Below, piece after piece: positions 52,426-61,025 of a stretch of DNA of 64,000 nucleotides. The stretch comes from Paenibacillus silvae. GTDB lineage: Bacteria; Bacillota; Bacilli; Paenibacillales; Paenibacillaceae. Within the stretch, counting starts at the first letter, position 1; every line of letters begins with the position of its first letter. Under the pieces are notes generated by a model, which ran no database searches, had not been told where the DNA came from, and was given only the letters and a program-made list of their open reading frames with translations. The DNA lies in NCBI RefSeq assembly GCF_014639235.1, contig NZ_BMFU01000003.1, positions 496,001 to 560,000 on the forward strand, written 5' to 3'. The position numbers and the translations under genes were made by a program.

Positions 52426-52448
52426 TTCTCTTCTCTTCTCTTCTCTTC
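52426..52448. repeat. Pentanucleotide microsatellite (TTCTC)n
   Basis: Four full units plus a partial fifth. It lies in the ~100-bp gap between dgt and the LLM gene; on the minus strand it reads GAGAA repeats ending ~27 bp before the TTG start. Confidence 0.85.
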
Positions 52449-52497
52449 CACCAGATCATAAATAGAGTCCAATAACCCGGACCACAGATGCAGCACG

Positions 52498-53913
52498 CTA
52501 ATCGAGGTCATAGATCGAACCCACCTTCAGGCCGTACAGTTCATTATAGATTTTCTCGGCAAATGCATCCGTCATGCCGGCGATATAATCAATCACCATA
52601 TGCTCCCAGGTCCAGATTGGCTGAGATTTGGCCTGATCCTTCTCATACCGTTGCAGCCAATCGGATGGAATGATGGATTTTGACGTTTCCGGATCAAGGA
52701 ACGCATCCCATAAGCGCTTGATCATCCACTCACTGCGTTTCTGCAGCCGCTGTACACGCAGATCCCGAATCATCGTTACCCAAGCGAAGCTCTTGAGCAC
52801 ACTCACCGTGCGCAGCATGTCGAGGTCTTCCACACCCTCGCGCACGAAAGTTACCTTTTTCCAATCGCCATCATCAATGACACCAAGGCTGCCAACAAAC
52901 AGGCTAACCCAATACGCTTTCACCTCACGACGTGTACGCGAGTAGTCATGCTCACAGAAAGGCATCTTCTCATTCCATATGCGCAGGAACGATGCAAGGA
53001 CCTCTTCCACTTTTTCCGCGATAGCTTCACGGGTCCAGCCCTTCCAGAATAAATCCTCCAGCGTGGTTATTTTATCTACAATGAGCCGGTTGATATGCTG
53101 GTCCTGCAGGAAATGCTCATGCACCTCGATTTTGCCAGCCTTGATGCCGTCCTCCAGATCATGTGCAGAATACGCAATGTCGTCGCAGAGGTCCATCAGC
53201 TGCGCCTCAAGTGTTTTCTTGCCAGCAGGGATGCTCCAGCGCTCCCGAATCTCGCGGATGTACTGCCATTCATGATGGTACATGCCTTTCTTGCTCTCCG
53301 TTCCCGGATAAGGGTACTTGTTAATGCCCAGCAGCACGGCATCGGAGAGGTTCAGTCCATCGATATCCTCTCGCTTCTCCAGATACATAATAAGACGGAA
53401 GTTATGTGCGTTTCCTTCAAAATGCTCATATTTCCGCTTCAGCTCCGCGCGTACCTCGGATTCAGCCTTGGGCACTTTGGCTGTACGGCTTTTCTTCATG
53501 ATCTTCTTGGTTTCTGTGTTGATCAGATCATCCAGAATGCCGTCCAGCACTTCTTCCCCTTTATGCCCAAAAGGCGGGTGACCGAAGTCATGTGCAATCG
53601 CAGCACACTCCACCACTTCCGAATCTATGATAAGCCCCGGACTCTCCGCCTGGCCAAAGTCTACCTCAGGATAACGCCGCAGCAGACTTCTGGCCGCTTC
53701 TCGGGCGATCTGCGCCACCTCCAGGGAGTGAGTCAGACGTGTGCGATAATAATCGCCTGTACCTGCTCCGAATACCTGTGATTTGCCTTGCAGCCGCCGA
53801 AAGGTCGGTGAATGTATCAGTCTGGAGTAGTCTCGTTCATACGCTGCACGCGAGCCCTCCAGTTTCGTTAATTCAGGATATTGTCTATGTTCTCTCAGAT
53901 CATTCCATTGCAT
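52498..53913 (-). CDS. dgt: Deoxyguanosinetriphosphate triphosphohydrolase-like protein
   Basis: A 471-residue HD-superfamily enzyme. After FRRLQGKSQVFG (near residue 40) come the metal/dNTP residues: RLTHSLEVAQIAREAARSL near 60 and the HD pair HDFGHPPFGHKGEEVLD near 115. DLCDDIAYSAHDLEDGI lies near 235. It hydrolyses dNTPs to deoxynucleosides and triphosphate. The start at 53913 follows TAGGAGTGATTCAC; earlier in-frame ATGs to 54012 lack a site. The LLM gene is downstream on the same strand, and no terminator is visible between them. Confidence 0.93.
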   Translation of the reverse strand: MQWNDLREHRQYPELTKLEGSRAAYERDYSRLIHSPTFRRLQGKSQVFGAGTGDYYRTRLTHSLEVAQIAREAARSLLRRYPEVDFGQAESPGLIIDSEVVECAAIAHDFGHPPFGHKGEEVLDGILDDLINTETKKIMKKSRTAKVPKAESEVRAELKRKYEHFEGNAHNFRLIMYLEKREDIDGLNLSDAVLLGINKYPYPGTESKKGMYHHEWQYIREIRERWSIPAGKKTLEAQLMDLCDDIAYSAHDLEDGIKAGKIEVHEHFLQDQHINRLIVDKITTLEDLFWKGWTREAIAEKVEEVLASFLRIWNEKMPFCEHDYSRTRREVKAYWVSLFVGSLGVIDDGDWKKVTFVREGVEDLDMLRTVSVLKSFAWVTMIRDLRVQRLQKRSEWMIKRLWDAFLDPETSKSIIPSDWLQRYEKDQAKSQPIWTWEHMVIDYIAGMTDAFAEKIYNELYGLKVGSIYDLD

Positions 53914-54283
53914 GTGAATCACTCCTAGCCGACTGTCTCTATTTTGAGTGATTATACACAACATCTGCGGTTTCGAAAAGCAAAACCTGCTCGTCATGTC
54001 ATCTCTTCTCACATCAACTGGTGATGTACAGCCCTATCTTTAACTATTATACCCTGCAAGACTATGATCTGTGCATAGAATTAGAAACAACCTGGCGTTT
54101 GGCGGGAGAGAGAAGGCGCGATGATTGTACACATCAGAAACGGGTTGTGGGCAGTGCATGGACATGAGCAGAATGCTCGGAATCTCCGCAGCTCGTGCAT
54201 AAGTGACAGATTTCCTATGATGTAGCAGACCGGAATGTGTGTGAAGCGAGCTATGGAGAGGCGGGATTATCAGACACCTATTG
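53914..54283. other. Gene-free stretch upstream of dgt
   Basis: About 370 bp with no supportable gene. It should include the dgt promoter. It leads directly into the 37-bp tandem repeat. Confidence 0.4.
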
Positions 54284-54397
54284 CAGAGGCTCCGGCATAC
54301 GCAGCAAACCTGAACTTACGCAGAAGCTCCGGCATACGCAGCAAACCTGAACTTACGCAGAAGCTCCGGCATACGCAGCAAACCTGAACTTGCGCAG
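54284..54397. repeat. VNTR: three 37-bp tandem units
   Basis: Units start at 54284, 54321 and 54358 with a period of exactly 37 bp and almost full identity (for example ctccggcatacgcagc, aaacctgaactta). There are no spacers and no nearby cas genes. An open frame across it on the minus strand is a by-product of the repeat. Confidence 0.9.
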
Positions 54398-54537
54398 GCA
54401 ATATGCTGTAGAAGACTTCGAATATGCAGCTGACCACCCTTGTTATGAAGCGGGACACCGCCATACTAGGAGCTTCACGCCACAATTGATATACTTCAAT
54501 ATTGGGCAGAACGTAATTAACACTACCCGCAGGCAAG

Positions 54538-54551
54538 CATCCCCCCCCCAC
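54538..54551. repeat. Poly-C tract next to copy 2 of the four-box element
   Basis: Nine or more C's in a run, two or three bases before the outer box of the 195-bp element. It is a likely site of slippage. Confidence 0.8.
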
Positions 54552-54553
54552 CG

Positions 54554-54748
54554 CTAACGATTCTGAGAGAGCTTATTTGGCCCATTTTCACAGGTTTCCG
54601 ATGCTAACGATTCTCACAAACGCTATTTCACCCCAAACCCGCAAAAAAACCGGAAATATGGAGCTATGGAGAGAATTAACGTCTCTACGAATCGTTAGAA
54701 AAAATAATGTGCAAAAAAGTGCAAAATAACGTTTCCAGGAATCGTTAG
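54554..54748. repeat. Four-box 195-bp intergenic element, copy 2
   Basis: CTAACGATTC occurs at 54554-54563 and 54604-54613, and GAATCGTTAG at 54689-54698 and 54739-54748. Offsets 0, 50, 135 and 185 are the same as in copies 1 and 3. ACGCTATTT-like motifs stand six bases inside the boxes. The spacer sequence is unlike that of the other copies. Confidence 0.88.
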
Positions 54749-54974
54749 AGCAAATTAGCAGGTAGAGCGGATCGGGCGGGTTCAGCGGATTGGACTGAAT
54801 TTAGCTGAATTGGTTCAAATTAAAGTAATGGAATGGAATGTAAATTGAGTTGAGTTGAGTTGAGGTAATGTAAGGTGAGGTGAGGTATTGTAATTTGCAT
54901 TAAATAGAGTTGTTGCGTAAATGAAGAAACAACAACATCAGTGGCAGGTGAACTGCTCCATACTAAAAAGAAAG
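54749..54974. other. Low-complexity non-coding stretch
   Basis: Contains short GAGTT/GAGGT direct repeats (~54845-54890). No gene is supportable. Confidence 0.5.
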
Positions 54975-55010
54975 AAACCCGGCAGGCACATAACGTCTCC
55001 TGCCGGGTTT
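54975..55010 (-). terminator. Terminator downstream of htpG
   Basis: AAACCCGGCAGG and CCTGCCGGGTTT form a perfect 12-bp stem. The minus strand then continues into CTTTCTTTTTAG. It lies 260 bp past the htpG stop; the intervening bases hold no gene. Confidence 0.88.
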
Positions 55011-55270
55011 ACCTCTAAGTAAGCTGAAACAAGCTATCGAGCTGTGATTCATTACGATCTCTTTTGCCATGCAGCTGGGCCAGTAGGAGCAGCTAAGTGT
55101 CACGCGTTCTATCCTATCACAGCTTCCTGCTTTGCATCGCTCATGCCAGCCGTGCAAGCCCAAGGTTAGGGCTTTATATAGTCACTCACGTTAAACATAC
55201 ACACTCACTCTAATCGTAATGAGGCATCAACCGGGTAACTCAATATTCAATATTCGATATACCAGCTGAC

Positions 55271-57154
55271 TTACACCATCACTTTACAGATATCGTTCGT
55301 GAACTCAACCGGGTCCTGAATCGGCAGACCTTCAATCAGCAGCGCCTGGTGATACAGCAGGCTTGTGTACAAGCTCAATTTCTCTTTATCCTGCGCAAAA
55401 GCATCCTTCAACGATTTGAACACATCGTGGTTCACGTTGATCTCCAGCACTTTATCCGCCTGTACATCGCCGCTGTTCGGCATCGCTTTGAGCACCTTCT
55501 CCATCTCGATTGTCAGCTCGCCCTCTGTGGACAAACATACCGGATGGCTGCGAAGACGTTTGGACGCTTTCACCGCTTTGACTTTACCCGCCAATTGCGC
55601 CTGCATCGCTTCGAACAATTCCTTGTTGTCATTGTCCTGCGCTTCATTCTCTTCCTTCTCTGCACTATCTTCGATACCCAGGTCTCCGCTGGAAATCGAT
55701 TTGAACTCTTTCTCCTTATAGTTCGTGATCATCTTGATCGCGAACTCATCGATATCGTCCGTAAAATAGAGGACTTCGTATCCTTTTTCCAATACACCCT
55801 CGATCTGTGGCAGCTTCTCGATCCGGCTGATCGACTCACCCGCAGCATAATAGATGTATTTCTGATCCTCTGGCATTCTGGAAACATACTCGTCCAGGCT
55901 CACCAGCTTGTTCTCCTTGGAGGACGTGAACAGCAGCAGATCCTGAAGTGTATCCTTGTTTGCGCCATAATCGCTGTATACGCCATATTTCAGCTGACGA
56001 CCAAACGCTTGATAGAATTTCTCGTAGTTCTCACGCTCGTCTTTGAGCAAGCTTTGCAGTTGGCTTTTGATTTTGTTCTTGATGTTCTTGGCAATCAGGC
56101 TAAGCTGACGGTCATGCTGCAGCATCTCGCGAGAGATGTTCAAGGACAGGTCCTCGGAATCCACCATACCCTTCACAAAACCAAAGTAATCCGGCAGCAG
56201 GTCGCCGCACTTATCCATGATCAATACGCCGTTGGAGTAAAGCTCCAGACCTTTTTCATACTCTTTGGTGTAATAGTCAAACGGTGTGTTCTCCGGGATA
56301 AACAGAATCGCATTGTACACTACAGCGCCGTCCGCGCTAATGTGCAGATGCTTGAGCGGTTTGTCAAAACCGTACCGTTTCTCCATATAGAAGTTGGTAT
56401 AGTCTTCTTCGGTCAGCTCGCTTTTATTTTTACGCCAGATCGGCACCATGCTGTTGACGGTTTGCTCTTCCTTGTACTCCTCGAACTCGTTCTCCGTGCC
56501 TTCCTTCGGACGGTGATTGGTCACATCCATTTTGATCGGATAACGAATGAAGTCGGAGTATTTTTTGATGATGGATCTCAAGCGATACTCTTCCAAAAAC
56601 TCGTCATACGAGTCTTCTTCTGTGTTTTGTTTAATCGTCAGCACAATCTCTGTACCTACCGTGTCTTTCTCAGCAGGTGTGATCGTATAACCGTCCGCAC
56701 CCTCGGACTCCCATCTCCACGCTTCGTTGCTGCCCAGCGTTTTACTCGTTACAGTCAGCTTGTCCGCCACCATAAATGCAGAGTAGAAGCCCACACCGAA
56801 TTGACCGATGATGTTGTGTCCGTCTTTGGCTTCGTTCTCTTTCTTGAACGCCAGGGAACCACTTTTCGCAATCACACCCAGGTTGTTCTCCAGCTCTTCC
56901 TGCGTCATGCCAATCCCGGTATCGGTGATGGTGAGCGTACGATTTTCCTTATCAATTGTAAGCTTGATGAAGTAATCCTCTTTGTTGAATACGAGTGTAT
57001 CGTCAGTCAATGCTTTGTAATATATTTTGTCGATCGCGTCACTGGAGTTGGAGATCAGCTCTCTGAGGAAAATTTCCTTTTGGGTATAAATGGAGTTGAT
57101 CATCATATCCAGCAAACGTTTGGATTCTGCCTGAAACTCTTTCTTAATCGCCAT
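55271..57154 (-). CDS. htpG: Molecular chaperone HtpG (bacterial Hsp90)
   Basis: A 627-residue chaperone with all three Hsp90 domains. In the N-terminal ATPase, Glu32 and Asn36 sit in LRELISNSSDAIDK, and DTGIGM and GQFGVGFYSAFM follow. The middle domain has LNISREMLQHDRQLSLIAKN with the conserved Arg, and the C-terminal dimerisation domain ends FTNDICKVMV. It refolds clients in the cytosol. The start is ATG 57154 after AAAGGAG at ten bases; the in-frame extension to 57337 is leader RNA. A CIRCE operator (57429-57455) sits at the promoter, indicating HrcA control. That differs from B. subtilis htpG, which is not in the HrcA regulon. Confidence 0.97.
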   Translation of the reverse strand: MAIKKEFQAESKRLLDMMINSIYTQKEIFLRELISNSSDAIDKIYYKALTDDTLVFNKEDYFIKLTIDKENRTLTITDTGIGMTQEELENNLGVIAKSGSLAFKKENEAKDGHNIIGQFGVGFYSAFMVADKLTVTSKTLGSNEAWRWESEGADGYTITPAEKDTVGTEIVLTIKQNTEEDSYDEFLEEYRLRSIIKKYSDFIRYPIKMDVTNHRPKEGTENEFEEYKEEQTVNSMVPIWRKNKSELTEEDYTNFYMEKRYGFDKPLKHLHISADGAVVYNAILFIPENTPFDYYTKEYEKGLELYSNGVLIMDKCGDLLPDYFGFVKGMVDSEDLSLNISREMLQHDRQLSLIAKNIKNKIKSQLQSLLKDERENYEKFYQAFGRQLKYGVYSDYGANKDTLQDLLLFTSSKENKLVSLDEYVSRMPEDQKYIYYAAGESISRIEKLPQIEGVLEKGYEVLYFTDDIDEFAIKMITNYKEKEFKSISSGDLGIEDSAEKEENEAQDNDNKELFEAMQAQLAGKVKAVKASKRLRSHPVCLSTEGELTIEMEKVLKAMPNSGDVQADKVLEINVNHDVFKSLKDAFAQDKEKLSLYTSLLYHQALLIEGLPIQDPVEFTNDICKVMV

Positions 57155-57428
57155 GAATGAAGTGCTCCTTTCAAATTGGGGTATCGAATGATTTGCTTGA
57201 AAAAACCAAGCTGCGCTGCAAGGCAGAGGTCTTGATAACGAATCGTTTTTTGGAACGTTGTGATCCACCCATTTCATAACATCCGATTGAATGTGGGTGA
57301 AATTCTGTGATGAGGGCGAACGCTTTGTTTCCTGCAAATCCGATTTCGTTCACTCTCCACTAATCTTGCGCAGCATAGAACATGTTCGGCAAAATCATTC
57401 CATATGTAATGGTATAGCTGCTGAATTG
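57155..57428 (-). other. Long 5' leader of htpG
   Basis: If the promoter at 57468-57496 is used, the transcript has a ~300-nt leader before the start codon. It includes a possible 60-codon open frame (57171-57353) without a convincing ribosome-binding site. No known thermosensor motif was recognised. Confidence 0.5.
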
Positions 57429-57455
57429 TTAGCACTCAAATGACCAGAGTGCTAA
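57429..57455 (-). promoter_or_regulatory. CIRCE operator (HrcA site)
   Basis: TTAGCACTC-N9-GAGTGCTAA, a perfect match to the CIRCE consensus in both half-sites and spacing. It covers the expected transcription start region of htpG. Confidence 0.96.
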
Positions 57456-57467
57456 ACCCTTCTTTTT

Positions 57468-57496
57468 ATATAACATATGGGAAAATTGGGTGTCAA
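57468..57496 (-). promoter_or_regulatory. Sigma-A promoter of htpG
   Basis: On the minus strand: -35 TTGACA (57496-57491), a 17-bp spacer, and -10 TTATAT (57473-57468). CIRCE follows 12 bp downstream. Confidence 0.85.
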
Positions 57497-57903
57497 TACG
57501 AAGACGGTTATTTTAACAAAATGATTGATTTTACTCGGCATGGTACATACTTCAACTTGTTATATTGTTTCTTCACACCACACGTTCAGCACCGGATGTA
57601 GTTAGTCCTTGGCTATACGCTCGCTCGGCCGAATCACACCCCATCCCAGTGTAACGTACTTGCTCCAGCAACACAAAAAACCGGCTCGAAGCTCGGTTCG
57701 GGACGGAGTGTGTGGAGAAAGCAACCGATTACTAAAATCTGCGCGAATAGTCACTAACCTTAAACGCCGGCATAGGACTCAATTTCAGCCAAACGAACGA
57801 TGGATTTCAAGCACCGGCCAACAAGTATGGTGTGTCTGAAAACGCTGAAGGCAGCCCATTTTATTTTTTTGAAATTTCGTTCCAACCCAGAAGGTTGATC
57901 GCA
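57497..57903. other. Non-coding stretch upstream of htpG
   Basis: No supportable gene. A short GC-rich inverted repeat (CCGGCTCGAAGCTCGGTTCGG region, near 57683-57703; arms CCGGCTCG and CGGTTCGG) is visible. It may be part of decayed repeat sequence. Confidence 0.4.
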
Positions 57904-57982
57904 GGCGTGCCAGGGCATGTCAAGGGAAAGTGACGCAGCAGGGGGCGAAGTGGCGGTGAAAGATGCACCTTAGCGGGCTTCA
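57904..57982 (-). repeat. Second degenerate intergenic repeat, inverted copy
   Basis: The reverse complement shares tgcgtcactttcc and ttgacatgccc with flanking similarity to ~1240-1325. See the repeat at 1200-1325. Confidence 0.6.
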
Positions 57983-58127
57983 AGATACAAGCCTAGACAC
58001 CGCAGATTAGATACCGCAGACGTCAAATCACTGAGATCCGCTGGCAATCGGTGTCGTACCAAACTCAATCCTTTAACCTCCGACGTTAACTACTGTGCTG
58101 CAAGCAGCAGCGACTGAGATTCAAAAG

Positions 58128-58322
58128 CTAACGATTCTGAGAGACGCTAATTCACACTTTTTCAAGTATTCTCCATTCTAACGATTCACAGGAACGCTAT
58201 TTCTCCCCATTGAGCAATAATTCAGGCAAATTCTCCGATTTTGCAATGAATAAGCTCTCTAGGAATCGTTAGCTTGGGAAATAGCCGGGAAATTGACATA
58301 TAAGCTTTCCTGGAATCGTTAG
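58128..58322. repeat. Four-box 195-bp intergenic element, copy 3
   Basis: CTAACGATTC lies at 58128-58137 and 58178-58187, and GAATCGTTAG at 58263-58272 and 58313-58322. Length and box offsets match copies 1 and 2 exactly. ACGCTAATT, ACGCTATTT and two AGCTTAT motifs stand six bases inside the boxes. Confidence 0.88.
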
Positions 58323-58339
58323 AGTTCAGAGAGGCAGTT

Positions 58340-58660
58340 CACACGGTCAAGGCGGCTACCACTGTTACTACTGTTACTGGTGCGACTACGCTACTACTAT
58401 TGTCACCGTTTTTCTTGCTGCTATTGTTACTCTAACTCTATTCCTGCCGCCACTGCTTTTACTACCGGTGCTACTAATGCTATCTACATGTAGTCGCTCC
58501 CAGCACGCGCGCCCTTCCTCATGACAAGGTGGTCAGTCCAACCTGCTGCTGCTGCCACTACCTCTACTTCTACTTCTACTTCCACTTCTACTTTCACTTC
58601 CACTTCCACTTCTAATTCTGCTACTATTTCTACTCTACCACCATCACTGATACTTCTACG
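58340..58660. repeat. Low-complexity triplet-rich region
   Basis: Imperfect runs of ACT, TCT and ACTTCT/ACTTCC units, densest at ~58555-58640, between the 195-bp element and the peptide permease gene. The word shared with 1206-1222 lies at 58518-58534. The open frame across it (a Ser/Thr run) has no start site or family. Confidence 0.7.
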
Positions 58661-58699
58661 GCTTTATATAGCACGTACCGAGGCTCCAACCTTCCCCCA

Positions 58700-59599
58700 C
58701 TACTTCTTCGCCATCTTGGGATCAAGGGTGTCACGCAGGCCATCGCCCATCAGGTTAAAGCCCAGCACGGTCAGCATAATCGAAAGGCCAGGGAAAATAA
58801 GGGTCCACGGAGCCTTTTGAATAAACTGGCGGGAATCCGACAGCATTTTGCCCCATTCCGGGTCTGGCGGCTGTGCGCCCATGCCAAGAAAACCGAGTGC
58901 AGCAGCCTCAATGATCGCCGTGCCAATGCCGAGCGTGCCCTGCACAATAAGCGGTGTAAGGCTGTTCGGTAAAATGTGACGGAACAAAATACGTGCATTG
59001 CCTGCCCCCAGCGTACGTGCCGAGGTAATAAACTCCTCCTGCCGCAGACTGAGTACCCGTGACCGCACGAGCCGTCCATAGGTTGGAATGTTCACGATAG
59101 CAATCGCGAGTAACGCGTTTTGCAGCGAAGGCCCCAGAATGGCCACAATGGCAATCGCGAGCAGAATGGCCGGAAATGCCAGCAAAATATCAAATAAACG
59201 TGAGATCAGCATGTCCGCCCATTTACCATAAAATCCTGCAATCAGACCCAGCAGCGCTCCTGCGATCATAGAACCGATGACCGAGAAAAAACCAACCCAT
59301 AGCGATATGCGCGCTCCATGCAGAACACGGGATAAGACATCTCGTCCCAAATCATCCGTTCCAAACCAGTGCTCTGCCGAAGGGGCCTGAAGTCGGTCCT
59401 GCAGCACCTGCTCTTTGTAATCATATGGTGTGATATACGGTGCAAGAAAGGCCAGAATGATGAAAAAAACGATAATAAGCAAACCTGCCAAAGCAAGTCG
59501 ATTACGCCGAAAAGTCCTCCACGCCTCACGCCAGGGGCCTGCCCCGCTCGCGGGCACTGCATCAACAGTTTGTCCAGTATTGGTCGACAATTTGGCCAT
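58700..59599 (-). CDS. dppC: Peptide/nickel ABC transporter permease, DppC type
   Basis: A 299-residue permease with the OppC_N segment (FRRNRLALAGLLIIVFFIIL) and about six helices. The ABC permease EAA loop is ITSARTLGAGNARILFRHIL near residue 185, and FGTDDLGRDVLSRVLHGAR precedes it near 78. It pairs with the permease encoded upstream to form the membrane channel of a peptide importer. The ATG at 59599 follows AAAGGAGAACCTGT; the in-frame extension to 59800 is low-complexity intergenic sequence. No ATPase genes follow within the window. Confidence 0.93.
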   Translation of the reverse strand: MAKLSTNTGQTVDAVPASGAGPWREAWRTFRRNRLALAGLLIIVFFIILAFLAPYITPYDYKEQVLQDRLQAPSAEHWFGTDDLGRDVLSRVLHGARISLWVGFFSVIGSMIAGALLGLIAGFYGKWADMLISRLFDILLAFPAILLAIAIVAILGPSLQNALLAIAIVNIPTYGRLVRSRVLSLRQEEFITSARTLGAGNARILFRHILPNSLTPLIVQGTLGIGTAIIEAAALGFLGMGAQPPDPEWGKMLSDSRQFIQKAPWTLIFPGLSIMLTVLGFNLMGDGLRDTLDPKMAKK

Positions 59600-59811
59600 A
59601 CAGGTTCTCCTTTGCTGAACATATATAAGTGTAAAAGAATGAATAAATGAACCAGCTGTCATGTCTGCTTCATTGTGTGTATAAGCAGTAATTCTCTTGC
59701 GGTGTACTTGCAGCTCATACTTGCAGTTACTAACTTGCACTTCTAGCTTGCAGCATTTCACCTGTAATTTCGCTATTTGCAGAATCCGTTTTTTCCACAC
59801 ATTCGTCCTTC
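59600..59811. other. Gap inside the peptide transporter unit with TGCAAG repeats
   Basis: An unusually long gap (212 bp) for co-transcribed permease genes. Between ~59707 and 59757 the word cttgca recurs about every 13-16 bp (four or five times). No terminator was recognised. Confidence 0.5.
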
Positions 59812-60816
59812 TTACTTGTAACTGATCCGCGGATCAAACACGGCATACAGCAGGTCTACAATGAGATTGATAACTACGAAAAAGAAAGCTACAATCAGAA
59901 TTCCGCTCTGAATCACGGGATAGTCCCGCGAACTGATTGCTTCATATATATAACGTCCAACACCCGGCCAGGCAAAGATCGTTTCTGTCAGCACCGCACC
60001 GCCCAGCAGCGACCCGGTCTGTATACCGATGACGGTCAGCACGGGAATAAATGCATTTTTGAGTGCATGTCCGTATACGACAAAAAACGGCCCCAAGCCT
60101 TTCGCCTTGGCGGTACGAATATAGTCCGAGCTCATCACTTCCAGCATGCTGGAACGGGTCATTCGTGCAATAACAGCCATCGGAATTGTGCCCAGTGCCA
60201 CACTTGGCAAAATCAGATGTTTGGTCACCGTCCACAGCTGATCCCAGCGTCCCGCAAGCATGGTGTCCAGCACATACAAACCTGTAATCGCATCCACCGG
60301 ATCACGCGCATTCATGCGTCCGATCGACGGCAGCCACTGCAGCTTGTTCGCAAACAGCCACTGCTCCATGAGACCCAGCCAGAAGATGGGCATGGATACC
60401 CCGACAAGAGCGATGACCATGCAACAATAATCAAACCATGAGTTATGCTTCCAGGCACTGATAATGCCAGCATTCACCCCTATAATAATGGCAAACAGCA
60501 TACTCGCCATCGTGAGTTCAAGCGTTGCAGTCAGATAAGGGCCAATTTCCTGGGCAATAGGCACCTTGGTGCGGATCGAAGTGCCCAGATCCCCTTTCAG
60601 CAAATCGCCCAGATAAGCGAAATATTGCTGGAACCAGGGTTTATCAAGTCCGAGTTGGTCCCGGAGGGCCTGCTTGGACTGTTCGGTTGCTTTTTGCCCC
60701 AGAATCGTCTCGGCCGGATCACCAGGTATCGCATGAATGATCGAAAAAACGATTAGCGTCATGCCCAGCAGAACGGGCAGCAGTACCAGCACACGTTTGA
60801 CAATATAGCTGTTCAA
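59812..60816 (-). CDS. dppB: Peptide/nickel ABC transporter permease, DppB type
   Basis: The 334-residue protein has the N-terminal helix YIVKRVLVLLPVLLGMTLIV, the DppB signature FSIIHAIPGDPAETILG, and LGTSIRTKVPIAQEIGPYL. The EAA loop is DYIRTAKAKGLGPFFVVYGH near residue 235, and it ends VDLLYAVFDPRISYK as in this family. It is the first membrane subunit of the importer. The start is TTG 60816, behind AGGTGAT at six bases, with no ATG nearby. Confidence 0.94.
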   Translation of the reverse strand: MNSYIVKRVLVLLPVLLGMTLIVFSIIHAIPGDPAETILGQKATEQSKQALRDQLGLDKPWFQQYFAYLGDLLKGDLGTSIRTKVPIAQEIGPYLTATLELTMASMLFAIIIGVNAGIISAWKHNSWFDYCCMVIALVGVSMPIFWLGLMEQWLFANKLQWLPSIGRMNARDPVDAITGLYVLDTMLAGRWDQLWTVTKHLILPSVALGTIPMAVIARMTRSSMLEVMSSDYIRTAKAKGLGPFFVVYGHALKNAFIPVLTVIGIQTGSLLGGAVLTETIFAWPGVGRYIYEAISSRDYPVIQSGILIVAFFFVVINLIVDLLYAVFDPRISYK

Positions 60817-61025
60817 CTCCAGATCACCTGCCCTAAACGTATCATGCGTATGAGTTCATATACGTGAGATAAGAAAAAGCACTGGCAAACACACATGCTT
60901 TGGAGCGTCACTTCCAGGATGCAGAATCGTCTAACAAGCATTGCATGTCCACCAGTGCATTTGCCCTGGTTACACTGTCATTTGTGTCTTACCTTTGTTT
61001 GATTTTAATTTGGTTTGGTTTCGTT

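Noticed and set aside
54270..54551. 93-codon open frame across the 37-bp tandem repeat; also a possible CRISPR array
   Set aside because: The units are contiguous with no spacers and no cas genes are near. The frame is simply kept open by the repeat.
55349..57160. A 603-codon open frame opposite htpG
   Set aside because: It is the antisense of a highly biased conserved gene, with no start signal and no recognisable domain.
57171..57353. 60-codon open frame in the htpG leader as a regulatory upstream gene
   Set aside because: Its GTG start has GGAGA almost touching it and the product has no recognisable features. The leader itself is kept as a finding.
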